This document shows positions 44,901 to 55,883 of a stretch of 64,000 nucleotides of DNA, piece by piece. The notes beneath the pieces are model-generated. The model searched no databases. It worked only from the letters and a program-made list of their open reading frames with translations, and was not told the origin of the DNA. The stretch comes from Triangularia verruculosa (Eukaryota > Ascomycota > Sordariomycetes > Sordariales > Podosporaceae). The DNA lies in contig MU863915.1 in NCBI GenBank assembly GCA_033296885.1, positions 186,001 through 250,000 on the forward strand. Direction: 5' to 3'. How positions within the stretch are numbered: position 1 is the stretch's first letter; every line of letters starts with the position of its first letter. The translations under genes and the position numbers were made by a program.

Positions 44901-46622
44901 ACCTGGAACAATTCAGAACGTGGATTGCTGCCATGGGAGATTCAACAGTTAACCAATGATATTATCGACAGGCAACGGGCGCTGTATGTTCGACGCGACA
45001 TGCTTACAGGGGAGGTAATTACCGAGCTTAGCGACGAGCAGATTCGCACGAGCAACAACCGTGAGGCATACATGGCTATTGACGAGCATGAATCGGCGAG
45101 GGAGTACCTCAACAGTATCCGGGCATATATCACGCAACGCGCAACGAAGCTGGCCAAGGTGCGCAGGTTGGTTGGCCTTGATCCAGGTGTCCCAGAAGAC
45201 GATCTCGCCATGAAGGCCGCCATCAACAGGGCGCAGCCCAAGACGAGCGAGTCCGAGATGGATGTGGATATGAACGAGGAGTCGCGTGCCAAGGCTCAAA
45301 AACATGCCGACCTTACGGCCAAAGTGTCCGAGACCAGCCTCCGAAAATTTATCAACCTGTGTCTGGAAAAGTATAAGAAGGCACAGGTTGAGCCGGGTCA
45401 TGCTGTGGGAGCTGTGGGCGCCCAGTCGATCGGTGAGCCCGGAACGCAAATGACGCTTAAGACCTTCCATTTCGCCGGTGTTGCTGGTATGAGTATCACA
45501 CAGGGTGTTCCTCGTATCAAAGAGATCATCAACGCGTCCAAGCTGATCAGCACGCCCGTCATCACTTGCGTCCTGGAAAATACTAAGGATATCAGTGCCG
45601 CCCGGGCTGTCAAGCACAGAATTGAAAAGACGTATATCGGGGACATTCTTCAGTATGTCGATGATGTATGGCTGCAGGACGTTGCCAAGATTATCCTCAA
45701 GCTCGACACGGAGGGTCTTGCCAATCTGGAGCAGATTGGGATAACAACCGATGATATTGCCGAGGCCATTGTCAAGGCCAAGAAGCTCAAGCTGAAGGTG
45801 GAACCCGAGGATTTGAAGGTTTCCAAGAACGGCATCGAGGTGCTTGTCCACAACACATGGCAGGATGCGACGGCGGCGAGGAAGGCGGCCAGACAACGCG
45901 CGGCGACTATAGAAAAGGGCATCAATGTTTTGAACCCGGCGGACGAGTCGGCAGCCGACTTCCAGTTGAGAGTTAACTTCTTGAAGCGCATGTTGCCACA
46001 GGTCGCCATCGCCGGCCACCCCGAGGCAACCAGAGCCATTATCAACGTCGACAGCAAGACTTCTGCACACACCGTACTGGTTGAAGGCTACGGGCTGCGC
46101 GCATGCATGACAACAGAGGGCGTAGTAGGCACCAAATGTCTCACCAACTCTGTTATGGAATGCCGCGATGTGCTGGGCATCGAGGCGGCCCGGTCAACCA
46201 TCGCCTTTGAGATTCAGCAGGTCATGGGCGACATGAACATCGACCCCCGTCACATGGAGTTGCTGGCCGATGTCATGACATACAAGGGTGATATCCTCGG
46301 CATCACGCGTTTCGGTCTTGCCAAAATGCGTGACAGCGTTCTCCAGCTGGCTTCGTTCGAGAAGACGCCGGATCACCTGTTTGATGCCGCAGCCGGCATG
46401 AAGACGGACAGGATCTTGGGAGTCAGCGAGTGCATCATCATGGGCCAGACCATGTCGATTGGCACAGGTTCGTTCCAGGTGGTTAGGCGTCTGGGCATTC
46501 AAGACTTCCAGCTCAAGCCCAAGCCTGCTGTGTTTGACCAGTCATGGAAGAAGACGCACACGAAGGTTGGGAGCTATCGCACGAGTCGGGCTCGGCCGCC
46601 GATGGTTACCGCGGCTTGTTGA
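41986..46622 (+). CDS. RPC1: DNA-directed RNA polymerase III largest subunit (RPC1)
   Basis: Catalytic largest subunit of RNA polymerase III, which transcribes tRNA and 5S rRNA genes. Exons 41986-42198 and 42258-46622 join in phase 0 to 1525 residues. N-terminal zinc sites are CATCHEDLNKCPGHFG and CKSCSRIL/CYHCGDLQG. The catalytic magnesium motif NADFDGDEMNLHVPQTEEA is at about residues 518-536. The funnel and trigger-loop region reads GEPGTQMTLKTFHFAGVAGMS. The absence of a heptapeptide CTD and the QTEEARAEA sequence point to Pol III rather than Pol II or Pol I. The protein ends RARPPMVTAAC. The start is the first ATG after a CA-rich leader. Confidence 0.96.
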
Positions 46623-49272
46623 TTGAGGATAAGAGATGTGTTTTTCTGTCAGTGATTTTTACTTTGGACAGGAGGGATTGGGTTGCGGAGTTTGGGTCTG
46701 GTAAAAACGGGTTGGGGTTATTATTGGCGTTTTGTTACTGTACATAGTGATACAGTATATTGGTGTCTTTATGACTGAGAATTGACATGATGGGCTTTGC
46801 CTTGACCTAGATTTTTATCTCGTATTTTATGAGTGTTTCTATCGGCGCTGCCCAACGATCATGACACATGTCGAGGGCAACGAGATAGATCAAGTACAGT
46901 TTCACTGTCGGTGGCTGGTGTGTAGTCAAAGTTTTGGATTCGGGTGTAAACTACCTATGCATGGAACATTAAACTGTATGTACCTGGTAGCTAGGTAGAT
47001 TTTAGTTGCCTTTATTTGTGAGGTGCTTGAAGGCTGCTCTTGGAAACTGAGAGTTGGAATGATTAAAGATAATCATTTGTAGACTACACTTCTACAATCT
47101 TTCATTATGCCCTCCACATAATGGCGTACTCCTATGATTCAAACAATTGACAGAGCAGATATGCGTGACTTAATCTTCCATCAAGAAAGTGATAGACCTA
47201 CGCTTGACCGTCTGATATTCCCCGGTTCACAACTCGCTCACCTCCCCGAAGCACACAATGCCACCTCGGGCCTACTTACCGTCCTAATTGCCGTGAAACC
47301 ATCCCGGGTTCAGCGACATTCCGAAGCGCAGAGACAGCACTGGCTGATCCAAAGTCACATCCACCGGAACTCGGGAGTCAATATGAGGTAAATACTCTAG
47401 TCGGTACCATAGACCGCCCTTCCCTTCCCCAGTTCCAGCACTTGCTCTATCTTGGATATGTGTAACTGTGTGACGGAGGTAGCTATGTTGTCTATTGTGG
47501 CGGAGGTGCCCCGTGGTGGCGTGCCTCGGATCCTAGCTCTCGCTGTTCCGGGCAAGCAATAATGAACTGCAGGAAACGATGGGGCCATGATCCATCCACG
47601 CGACCGCCTGAGTACAAGACAATGTGTAGTATCTCGTCCCGCCTAGGTAGGTAGGTAGGCCGCCGGTTTGTTAGCTCCCGTTGCCGAACAAGGCGCAATC
47701 TTGAATGTGCTCAACCTTTCGTCCCTGCCGCCCAAAACAATACAAGCCTTCCCATCGGGCTTTTTACGACCGCCTCGGCTAAACCCCCCCCCCCTTCCGG
47801 GAAGTTTTTCTGCTTCGGCTGTGTAGTGTGACCCTTCTCGTTGGGATTGTTCGACGATATGCGCGTTTCTGAGTGGGATGTGCCGGCTAATACATGAACT
47901 TTTTTGCGGCTTAATGGGCGCGGCACTATAGCCGTTTATAAGGCGAACCAGCAAATGACAGTCTTGTTTCAGATGATGGCGTACTTTAGCCATCTAAACT
48001 GCCGCTGGGTTCCCAACGATACCGTGGTACCCGGAGTGCCCTCCCCACAGTAGTAAAACTTACACATTTGCCTTCCTCAGTAGAGGTACTTTGCCGCCCC
48101 CTGTTAAAGCACACCACCACGCACACTCATCAACAGCCTGACATTTTGTGGAGACCCCGCATTTTCACACGCAGCTGGACCAAATCCCGATCCCTTGGGG
48201 TGAAGGCGGGGGATCTTGCATTTGCTCAGAGCTGTGTCCCATTCCAGTTGCCTCCCAACTCTGTCTCTGAGGGGGGGGACGGTCATACTTGACATGTCGG
48301 CACTTCCCAGCGTTGAGTCAAAAAAAATGGCCGGAAATGATCGTGTTATTGCCATGTTGCCACACTTCGGACCCTTCAGGGTCCTCACCCCTTTTCGATC
48401 TTGATCATATGAACACTGTTCCTGATGGCACCATGCCTCCCACAGTATTCATCCAACCGCAGAACAATCTGGCGAGCGCCCTCTGTTCCGCCTCCGCATA
48501 TTATCTTGGCGGTAGTCGCGATTTCCTCCCAGCACGGCTGACGGCTCGGAAGCCCCCCACTGCCCATCCAGCAACGATCGCCAGCGCGGGCGCTCTTCTC
48601 CACAGCAGCTGACGATGGTGGCTGCAAGGGGTTGGCAGTGATCCGTTCCTAGGCTCCCAGTGGTGACCAAAGGGGGCAAGATCGAACGGACGTACATGAG
48701 ATGGTGGCATACCCCAGATTGCCTACCCATAGAGAGCAAGTTCCCTTCTTTTCCCCACATTTTCCTCGCAAATCGTAAGTGGTAGCCGCCCGTTGGCCGT
48801 CCACCAAGCCAGAGTAGGGCCGGCACGTCGTCGCCTGAGCGTAAATGAAGCTGTATATGAAATGCCAGATGGGGATCTTGGACCTGTCCAGTTGCCTTGC
48901 TCGGCACTCAACACCAGCCCCGCACCCTATATTCCAGCGGCCACTGCTCGGCGCGGCTCAAGCCTTCTTCGGAGGTTCCTGGCCGAGAACCACGGGCCTG
49001 TCTTCCTGATTGCAGAGACATCTGTCGTCCGTCTTCGAGCCGCGTGAACCATGTGAACCATGGAGGCGAACCGTATTGGTCAGTCCAGTCCAGGTTTGTT
49101 GTTGACCTATCCGCCCGTCTCAGGGGTAACACAGTAACGCCAAGTCCCACATAGCAATTCCCCTGGTATAAAGACAGACTACCCTCCCCTCTTCGGCAGA
49201 AACAAGAATCTTCCTTCCCCCAGGCCTCAATACTTCAGCAGTAAAAGTCAGTACTCGCCGTTTAAGCCCAAC
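46623..49272. other. 2.65 kb upstream region of the GH6 gene
   Basis: Long gene-free interval between RPC1 and the GH6 cellulase. It includes a C12 run near 47786, two GGCTAA words (about 47775 and 47883) that match the XlnR/Xyr1 core, and several chance open frames. The length resembles extended upstream regions of regulated cellulase genes, but regulation is inferred only. Confidence 0.5.
49167..49173 (+). promoter_or_regulatory. Probable TATA box of the GH6 gene
   Basis: TATAAAG lies 106 bp before the GH6 start codon, with a leader of usual length for secreted cellulases. Motif and position evidence only. Confidence 0.55.
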
Positions 49273-50534
49273 ATGAAGATCACCAACTCCGCCGCCGCTC
49301 TGGCGCTCGTCGCCTCGGCCGTTGCCGCCCCTTCCCCCACCACCGCCGACAAGCCCACCAAGAGACAAGCTGGCTGCTCCTCGGCCGTCTCCCTCAACGC
49401 CCAGACCAACGTCTTCAAGACCTACAAGCTCCACGCCAACAACTTCTACCGCAAGGAGATTGAGGAGCTCGCCATCCCCAACCTTTCCGACTCCTCCCTC
49501 GAGGCTGCCGCCCGCAAGGTTGCCGACACCGGTTCCTTCGTCTGGCTCGACACCATCGCCAACATCGAGAGACTCGAGCCCGCTCTCGCTGAAGTTCCCT
49601 GCAACGAGATCCTCGGTGTGGTCGTCTACGATCTTCCCGGCCGTGATTGCGCCGCCAAGGCCTCCAACGGCGAGCTGAAGGTTGGCGAGCTCCCCAAGTA
49701 CAAGACCCAGTACATCGACCGTAAGTGATTCCTTTTCCCGGGTGCTTCGACGACAAATGATACTGACCCCCCTGTTCCCCCACAGGCATCGCCTCCATCC
49801 TCAAGGCCCACCCCAACACGGCCGTCGCGCTCGTCATCGAGCCCGACTCGCTCCCCAACCTCGTCACCAACTCGGACGTCCAGGCCTGCAAGAACTCTGC
49901 CGCCGGCTACCGCGACGGCGTCGCCTACGCCCTCAAGACGCTCAACCTCCCCAACGTCGTCCAGTACATCGACGCCGGCCACGGCGGCTGGCTCGGCTGG
50001 GACGCCAACCTCAAGCCCGGCGCCGAGGAGCTCGCAAAGGCCTACAAGGCCGCCGGCTCCCCCAAGCAGTTCCGCGGCATCGCCACCAACGTCGCCGGCT
50101 GGAACGCCTGGGATCTGTCTCCTGGCGAGTTCTCCACCGCCTCGGACGCAAAGTACAACTCGTGCCAGAACGAGCGCACCTACGTCAACACGTTTGGCCA
50201 GCGCCTCAAGTCGGCCGGCATGCCCAACCACGCCATCGTCGACACGGGCCGCAGCGGCGTCCAGGGTCTCCGTCAGGAGTGGGGCAACTGGTGCAACGTT
50301 GACGGCGCCGGGTTCGGCCGCGCCCCTTCAGCTGACACCGGTCTTGAGCTGGCTGATGCTTTTGTGTGGATCAAGCCTGGTGGCGAGTCGGATGGTACTT
50401 CGGACAGCGGGGCGGTGAGGTACGACAGCTTCTGCGGCAAGCCGGATGCGTTCCAGCCCTCGCCTGAGGCTGGTGCTTGGCACCAGGATTACTTTGAGAT
50501 GCTGCTTCGCAACTCTAACCCTTCCCTTCTTTAA
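49273..50534 (+). CDS. Glycoside hydrolase family 6 cellulase, no cellulose-binding module
   Basis: Secreted cellobiohydrolase or endoglucanase that acts with inversion on beta-1,4-glucan. Exons 49273-49720 and 49786-50534 join to 398 residues across a 65-bp intron. A signal peptide (MKITNSAAALALVASAVAA) and a short propeptide end in a dibasic KR at 30-31. The GH6 core follows: FVWLDT (Asp93), VVVYDLPGRDCAA with the catalytic acid at Asp125, YIDAGHGGWLGW, ATNVAGWNAW, and the terminal WIKPGGESDGTSDSG then QDYFEMLLRNSNPSLL. There is no CBM1 or linker. The position that is Cys in many GH6 enzymes (PGGECDG) is Ser here, while a Cys in SFCGKPD remains, so one disulphide is probably missing. It converges with a Zn2Cys6 gene. 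Confidence 0.94.
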
Positions 50535-51130
50535 GTTTGACGGAGAGAGAGGGGGAGAGGAAAAAGTTTTGGACAAAATAGCACTGGGGCGGGGGAAATT
50601 GGTTGGCCTTTTTTTTTTTTGTTTGATCTCTTCTGTTTTGCTGAAGTGAGAAAAGGGAAAAAGCAAAAAATGGAGGTGAAGCCATTCTGTGCATATATAT
50701 AAACCCCGTCTCGGAGCTTTTTGTTTTAGTTTGATGGGGTGTACATACATATAACATACAATGCATTTGCATTTCTTGAACCTTTTTGGTTTTGTCTCTC
50801 TCTCTGTGGGTGTGTGTGTGTGTGATGTTTGTTGAAAAAAGAATTCTGAGATGGGAGTGGAAGTGTAAGGGGACAGATTTGTGATGTCCAAGACGGGTTA
50901 CTAGGTAGGTAACTAGGTCCGGTATCCAAGAGGTAAGCGAACCAGCCAAGCAACGACTTTCCCTATCTATGATTGAAATCATAGAAATGGCTCGCCAAGA
51001 CTTTGGAGGTAACTGGGCCAAGTGATCGTCCTCCTTCCCGCTTTCCAAGTGTCTTGTTTCATGTTGCCAAAAGGCCAGTCTTTTCAAACATAGCTGTCCG
51101 TCATATATGTCCAAAGATAAAAAGGAAAAC
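50535..51130. other. Intergenic between convergent GH6 and Zn2Cys6 genes
   Basis: Contains a T12 run at about 50609, a (GT)n run near 50810-50823 and a short TATATATAA segment at about 50694. No gene supported. Confidence 0.5.
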
Positions 51131-52369
51131 TTAAACCACCATCCCATCAAACCTCACCCTCACCCTCCCCTCCAACTTCTTCACCCCCTCCAACGCGCCC
51201 CTCTCCACAGCCATCTCCCCCTCCATTCCCACCAGCCTCACCACCAACCCCCCAATCTTTTTGACTAAAGACAAAACCCCCTGTTGAGCGACCAGCTCAG
51301 CCTGCAAGCTCGTTTCCTCAAAGCTAATCGGCACTCCGACCCCTCCGATGGTGATCTCGACTGATTTCCGCAATCCGCGCTGAAAGTCACGGTTGTCCTC
51401 TTCGGATGACTTTGGATCGGGGTGGAGGATGTAAGTTGATATTGAGCTGGCGAGGAGGTCAAAGGTTTGGAGGAGGCGGGTGTAGATTGAGATGAGCATG
51501 AGGTAAGTTGCCGTGTCTGGGGGGTGGTTGGTTGGGAAAGAGGAGAGGATGGTGAGGAAAAGGGAGGCGCAGTGGAAGAGGTGTTTGATCCAGGTTGTGT
51601 CTATTGGGTCGAGGGGAGATTTGGTGGCTTGGAGTTTTCCTCTGGCGGAGGGTTCGGTCTTTTTGGCGGCGTTGTGATGTTGGTAGATTTCTAGCTGGAG
51701 GCGGGTGAGTTGCTCGATAGGGTCTTCGTCTGGTGGCCGGGGCGCTGGGGGTGGCTGTGGGTGGGATTGGAGGGAGTGAAGAGGTGGTAGGAGTGGGTGG
51801 GGTGGTGGTGGTGGGTGTTCAGGAGCTTTGAAAGTACTTGTGGTGTATAAACTCGCAGAAGTGGTGGTGGTGGGAGCGCCAGAAGGGAGGTCATCAAAGT
51901 TTGGGAGGAGCGCGTTGTAGCCCGCCAATCCTATCAGAGGACCGCCATATCGTGCGGGTGCTGAGGTCTTTGGAGGGCTAGTTGATCCTGGAGGTAATGA
52001 CTGTGCTGACGGTGACGGTGCCTCACTCTCTAGGTCTGCCTCTGCTGAAGCGGATGGTATTGGTTGATCACCAAGTCGGCGGCCTTTCTTGTAATGGCTC
52101 CTCTTCCATCCGGGTGGTCTGGGCAAACGTGGTCTTCCTACGGAGCCAGGCTCCCGGGGAACACACTCGATTTTGGCATTGATACAGCGGTTGCAGTCTT
52201 TTTGATTTGGCTGGCGGATGCAACGCATCTTGAAGCCGTGACATTTCACACATGCTGGCGGACCACCATCGACAGTTCGATTTGGAGCACGTCTCCTCGG
52301 GCCCTTTGGTTTTAGCGACGTCGTCGTGCTGTCATTTGTGACTGGTGCTTCCTCCCCAAGATTGGGCAT
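51131..52369 (-). CDS. Zn2Cys6 fungal-type transcription factor
   Basis: Single exon of 412 residues starting MPNLGEEAPVTND, the first ATG of the frame. A binuclear zinc cluster begins at Cys40 with spacing C-X2-C-X6-C-X8-C-X2-C-X6-C, with basic residues before it (PKGPRRRAPNR) and after it (GRPRLPRPPGWKRSHYKKGRR). This is followed by a Pro/Ser-rich linker and a helical C-terminal region without an obvious fungal-specific regulatory domain. It acts presumably in the nucleus; targets are unknown. It converges with the GH6 gene, which invites but does not show a regulatory link. It is divergent from the hypothetical gene at 52741. Confidence 0.82.
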   Translation of the reverse strand: MPNLGEEAPVTNDSTTTSLKPKGPRRRAPNRTVDGGPPACVKCHGFKMRCIRQPNQKDCNRCINAKIECVPREPGSVGRPRLPRPPGWKRSHYKKGRRLGDQPIPSASAEADLESEAPSPSAQSLPPGSTSPPKTSAPARYGGPLIGLAGYNALLPNFDDLPSGAPTTTTSASLYTTSTFKAPEHPPPPPHPLLPPLHSLQSHPQPPPAPRPPDEDPIEQLTRLQLEIYQHHNAAKKTEPSARGKLQATKSPLDPIDTTWIKHLFHCASLFLTILSSFPTNHPPDTATYLMLISIYTRLLQTFDLLASSISTYILHPDPKSSEEDNRDFQRGLRKSVEITIGGVGVPISFEETSLQAELVAQQGVLSLVKKIGGLVVRLVGMEGEMAVERGALEGVKKLEGRVRVRFDGMVV

Positions 52370-52740
52370 GATTCTGAGGCGCGTGTACTTCGGTGATTTG
52401 GTGGTCAGAGTTGGGTCCAATATCCGGGCGTTGCGTGTCGCCAAGCAATAATGAGCGGGTCCATTTCAGCTTGTCCCATTATTACGGTATTACGTACCGA
52501 TGCGTTCAATCGGTACCCAACCTTAAACTAACCCTCCTATCATGGACAAAAGCAACTTGGGACTTGACTTTCACCGCTCCCTTGTCTTCTCGGTTTTCTC
52601 TTCTGTAACCCTCTCCTATTCTGTCATTGTGTTTTTGAGGCAGTTTAATCTTGTGATACCTTGCAATCTGTTCAATTCATCTATTGTTATTACCTATTAT
52701 TGCTCTTTAGCCACCTCTCCCTTCATCTACCTACGCCCCA
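52370..52740. other. Divergent intergenic region
   Basis: 371 bp between the Zn2Cys6 gene and the unknown ORF at 52741. Pyrimidine-rich near 52680-52735. No motif identified. Confidence 0.4.
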
Positions 52741-53613
52741 ATGCCGTCCCAGGAGTGTATCATGAACCGTTGGATCCAATTCCAGGATGAAGATCCGCGA
52801 TCAGTACGACAAGAGGAGGTTTGGCCCCTTGTTGTGGTAGCCAGACTTGACCCGGACCGTCGAGGACCACGCTACCCACTTGCTGCTATTGAAACCCACT
52901 CTCACTACGGCTCCCTTGGCATCTTGACAGCATGTGCTAATACTCTCCGCATCTTCTCGGACCCTTTGAATCATTTGGCTATTCAGTCAGATCTTTCCCT
53001 TGCCTACGAGATCTACAACAAGCCGAGGCCCTGGCCAGAGGATGTCGCGAGGTGGATTGAGTTCCCAGGCTACTTAGTACCTCCCTTCATTGCAAACTGT
53101 CTTTCTGTCGGTACCACGCGCAACGAGGACGCTACGAGCGGCTGGAGATGGAACCTGCCCTTGGAAACAGTGTTCGGGAACTTTGCGGACGCCTACAGAA
53201 TCCCTCCCGATTACCTAGCCGTGATCGATGTAACCGATCCTGCCAAAGTTCGCTACGCATTTGGATATGGGGATCATCTCGCCGGCTACTACCAAAATCG
53301 CTCGACTTATCGCCACGAGCCCCCGAAACCTCTGTCTGCTGTGGAATTTTTGGCCCGTCGTCGGTCTTGTAGACTTCACAACGGGAGCCGCGAAGCAGAA
53401 CCCGTGTCACCCGTCGAGCTCGAACAAGCATTGGAAATCACCTGTAGATGGAAAGTGATGGAAGTGGAAACCTTGGATTGTGAGTGTAAAACTTTTGGTT
53501 TAAAGGGCCTCATTCGCCCCTGGAAGAAAGGGGAGACTGCCACACAGCCTCTAGAAGAGGGCAAAGACTTGTCACAAGATAGCCGACAGACGTTTCGATA
53601 CCCAGATCCCTAA
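52741..53613 (+). CDS. Hypothetical protein, possibly the 5' part of a disrupted gene
   Basis: Unrecognised protein of 290 residues starting MPSQECIMNRWIQFQDED. It has a PLVVVARLDPDRRGPRYPLAAIETH beginning given here in overlapping parts, a mixed alpha/beta composition, and no signal peptide or membrane segment. After its TAA (53611-53613) the same frame stays open for another 48 codons (GVSVFSSDTILESLAN...RRNLSIITHL) up to a TGA at 53761-53763. Then the next open frame starts. The sequence flow suggests both frames belonged to one longer gene, or that an intron was missed. Function unknown. Confidence 0.55.
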   Translation: MPSQECIMNRWIQFQDEDPRSVRQEEVWPLVVVARLDPDRRGPRYPLAAIETHSHYGSLGILTACANTLRIFSDPLNHLAIQSDLSLAYEIYNKPRPWPEDVARWIEFPGYLVPPFIANCLSVGTTRNEDATSGWRWNLPLETVFGNFADAYRIPPDYLAVIDVTDPAKVRYAFGYGDHLAGYYQNRSTYRHEPPKPLSAVEFLARRRSCRLHNGSREAEPVSPVELEQALEITCRWKVMEVETLDCECKTFGLKGLIRPWKKGETATQPLEEGKDLSQDSRQTFRYPDP

Positions 53614-53762
53614 GACCTATTGATCATCTTAGAGGGTGTCTCTGTCTTTTCCTCCGACACGATACTAGAAAGCCTCGCTAACTCCATACGAAAGTCCGGC
53701 GGCCTCACAATCCGTCTCCCACAGCCGTCGACTCGCCGCAATCTCTCCATCATCACGCATTT

Positions 53763-55484
53763 ATGACTTTGGTTCGTGGTGCTGCTGAGATGGAAAGTCT
53801 TGATCTTTCCATTTTCGATCACGTCCGTGCCATCCCCAACTTCCAAGAGGACCTCCGGCGTGTCTTGTTGAGATTTTGTGCCGATTTGGGAGACCATCAG
53901 GCGATAGCCCAACTCATAGCTCTGGCCCTGGATGGAAAGGGGCAACTTGACCTAACGCCTTTCAAAAATCTCTCACCTGACTCGATTTCAACTATACTGG
54001 GCAACCAGTCACCGGATATACCCATTACTTCTATCAGCCTTTGTATCGACACGCTCCAGTGCACTCCACTGGAGTTGCTTCAGACTCTAGCTCGCTTTCC
54101 AACCATACAAAATCTATATCTCTCTCAGCTTCCAGACCCAAAGCACCAGCCCAGCACCAAATTCTTCATCGAGATGCTCAAAATGCCTTCGCTTCTACCC
54201 AAAGGGCAAATCCTAGTGGCAGGCCTGTTAACAGAAACACTGTGGCGAAGCAGGGTTTTCGGTCCACTTCCGGCACCCAGCTACCAGATCCCGTTCGACA
54301 TATTCCCAGTTCAGTACATGTTCGTCAGACACCAAACCTACGGTCCAGACCAGGAACACTTTTGGCCAAACTATCTCTCCATATCCGACCTTTTCCTTCG
54401 ACCGGAGCGGTTCGCGGCCGGTTTCCTGCGGTACATTCTCAGATCCGTCCAGCCCGGCTCCGTCGCCGTCGAGGCCTCCGAAAAGCTCTTTGACTTCTGC
54501 TCTGCACCGCCAACACTCAATCACATTATGGACGAGCACAGGTACCAAATCAGCCAGATCCCATTGGAGAACACCGCTATCCCTCTCCGTCCCCGAACCA
54601 GCCGGAGACGAGAGAACGTCGGCGACTGCTGGCCATTAGTCCGCGCCATCGAGCCAGGCAGCTGGACGGTGCTGGTCTCGCTACACCACAACCACATCAC
54701 CAGAGACCTGGAGAACTTGTCATCCACCCGTCCTCATCACGCGACGAACTGGGCGAGATACGCGTTTGTGCGGACGAAATCCCGCGTTGATGTCACCCGG
54801 CCACCAGTCAGATTACCACCCCCTGAAGAAGTCGAGGTCGTCAGCCTGAAGGAATTCCTGAGGATCACGTCCCCGGACACCAACCCGGCGATTATCGACA
54901 TACGACTTGAGGAACTAGAGGAAAATGCAGCTCTACCCCGCCAGCAGCCCCTGCCCGACGGGGTGAGGAGGCTCTCTGTGATGGATCGTGACGAGGCTTT
55001 GGGGATTCTGAAGGACTTTTTGAATAATGTGGAGATGGTGAAGAAGAATCTGTGGGCGTTTATGAAGGAGAATGATGGTGAGTGTCACCCCCCGTTAGTA
55101 TTGTTGCATATTTCAAGGGTATATATTTCACATGTCAGACGGTCTACACAACTACCGATCAGCACAAAGTTCCCGGAGAACAGGTTCCTTTTGCTCACAC
55201 AAAGCGGTTTCTTAGGCGCGAATCCGTGGTATCCGGATCTGTTGGAAGAGTGTAATGGTCAGCTCTACGGGAGCATGGTCCACGGGTGAGAGTTTTTCTT
55301 TTTCTTCCCATACTTTCTCTTCTGTTACAAATCCATTATCGATAGGAGGATTACTGATAGAAAAAAATGAATACTCTATTGTAGTCCCGATGATATCTTT
55401 GTTGACTCTGTCAACGCACAGCTTTCGCTTCAGTGGTGGGAGTCGGACCCCGAGGAAGACGATGATGGCGAGAATGCTGAATGA
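53763..55484 (+). CDS. Hypothetical protein, acidic C-terminus
   Basis: Unrecognised protein of 540 residues from exons 53763-55285 and 55385-55484. The last splice restores GSMVHG-PDDIFVDSVNAQLSLQWWE and ends in an acidic tail EEDDDGENAE. The N-terminus (MTLVRGAAEMESLDLSIFDHV) may be internal to a larger protein, see the preceding gene. A possible extra intron at 55078-55138 has good splice motifs but would close the frame, so I left it unspliced. The leucine-rich middle (TPLELLQTLARFPTIQNLYLSQL in two parts) hints at an F-box/LRR-like fold, but this is weak. Confidence 0.55.
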
Positions 55485-55883
55485 GAGGTGGCTATTTGTT
55501 CCCGCATAGTAACTATCTCCCCCAAATATACTCTTTGAGTAGCGGTATACTATTGATGTCAACATTCAAGTGGTCTGCAGAGAGTTCGATGGGCAAAAAA
55601 GTAAGATAGTGGAAAGTAGAACACCAAAATTTAAATAGATGACGCCGAGATTCACAATCTGTCAACCCTGGACCAAGAGGCTACCAAGCCCAAGGTAGAA
55701 CAAGCCAAGCCATTTTCAAATCAAACACAATCTCAGACAAAATACTAAACAAAAAAAACCAGCCTTCCATGACTGTATGCATGAGCAACTCTTAACATTT
55801 CAAACAACCACCCAAACTTTTATCTATCCCATCACCCCTTTTAATGGTATCATATATTTGTATCCCCCCCACCCTTCTCCCCC
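55485..55883. other. Intergenic between convergent genes
   Basis: A-rich sequence with AAACCAGCC- and CAACCACCC-type words. No gene seen. Confidence 0.4.

Noticed and set aside
41986..46622. Pol II or Pol I largest subunit
   Set aside because: No C-terminal heptad repeats, and the NADFDGDEMNLHVPQTEEARAEA-type region and overall layout fit Pol III.
47134..47391. 85-codon ORF downstream of RPC1
   Set aside because: No recognisable similarity, no supporting context, and it lies inside a long regulatory-type interval.
55078..55138. Possible 61-bp intron with GTGAGT and TGTCAG borders in the unknown gene
   Set aside because: Removing it shifts the frame into early stops, whereas reading through continues to a good final splice.
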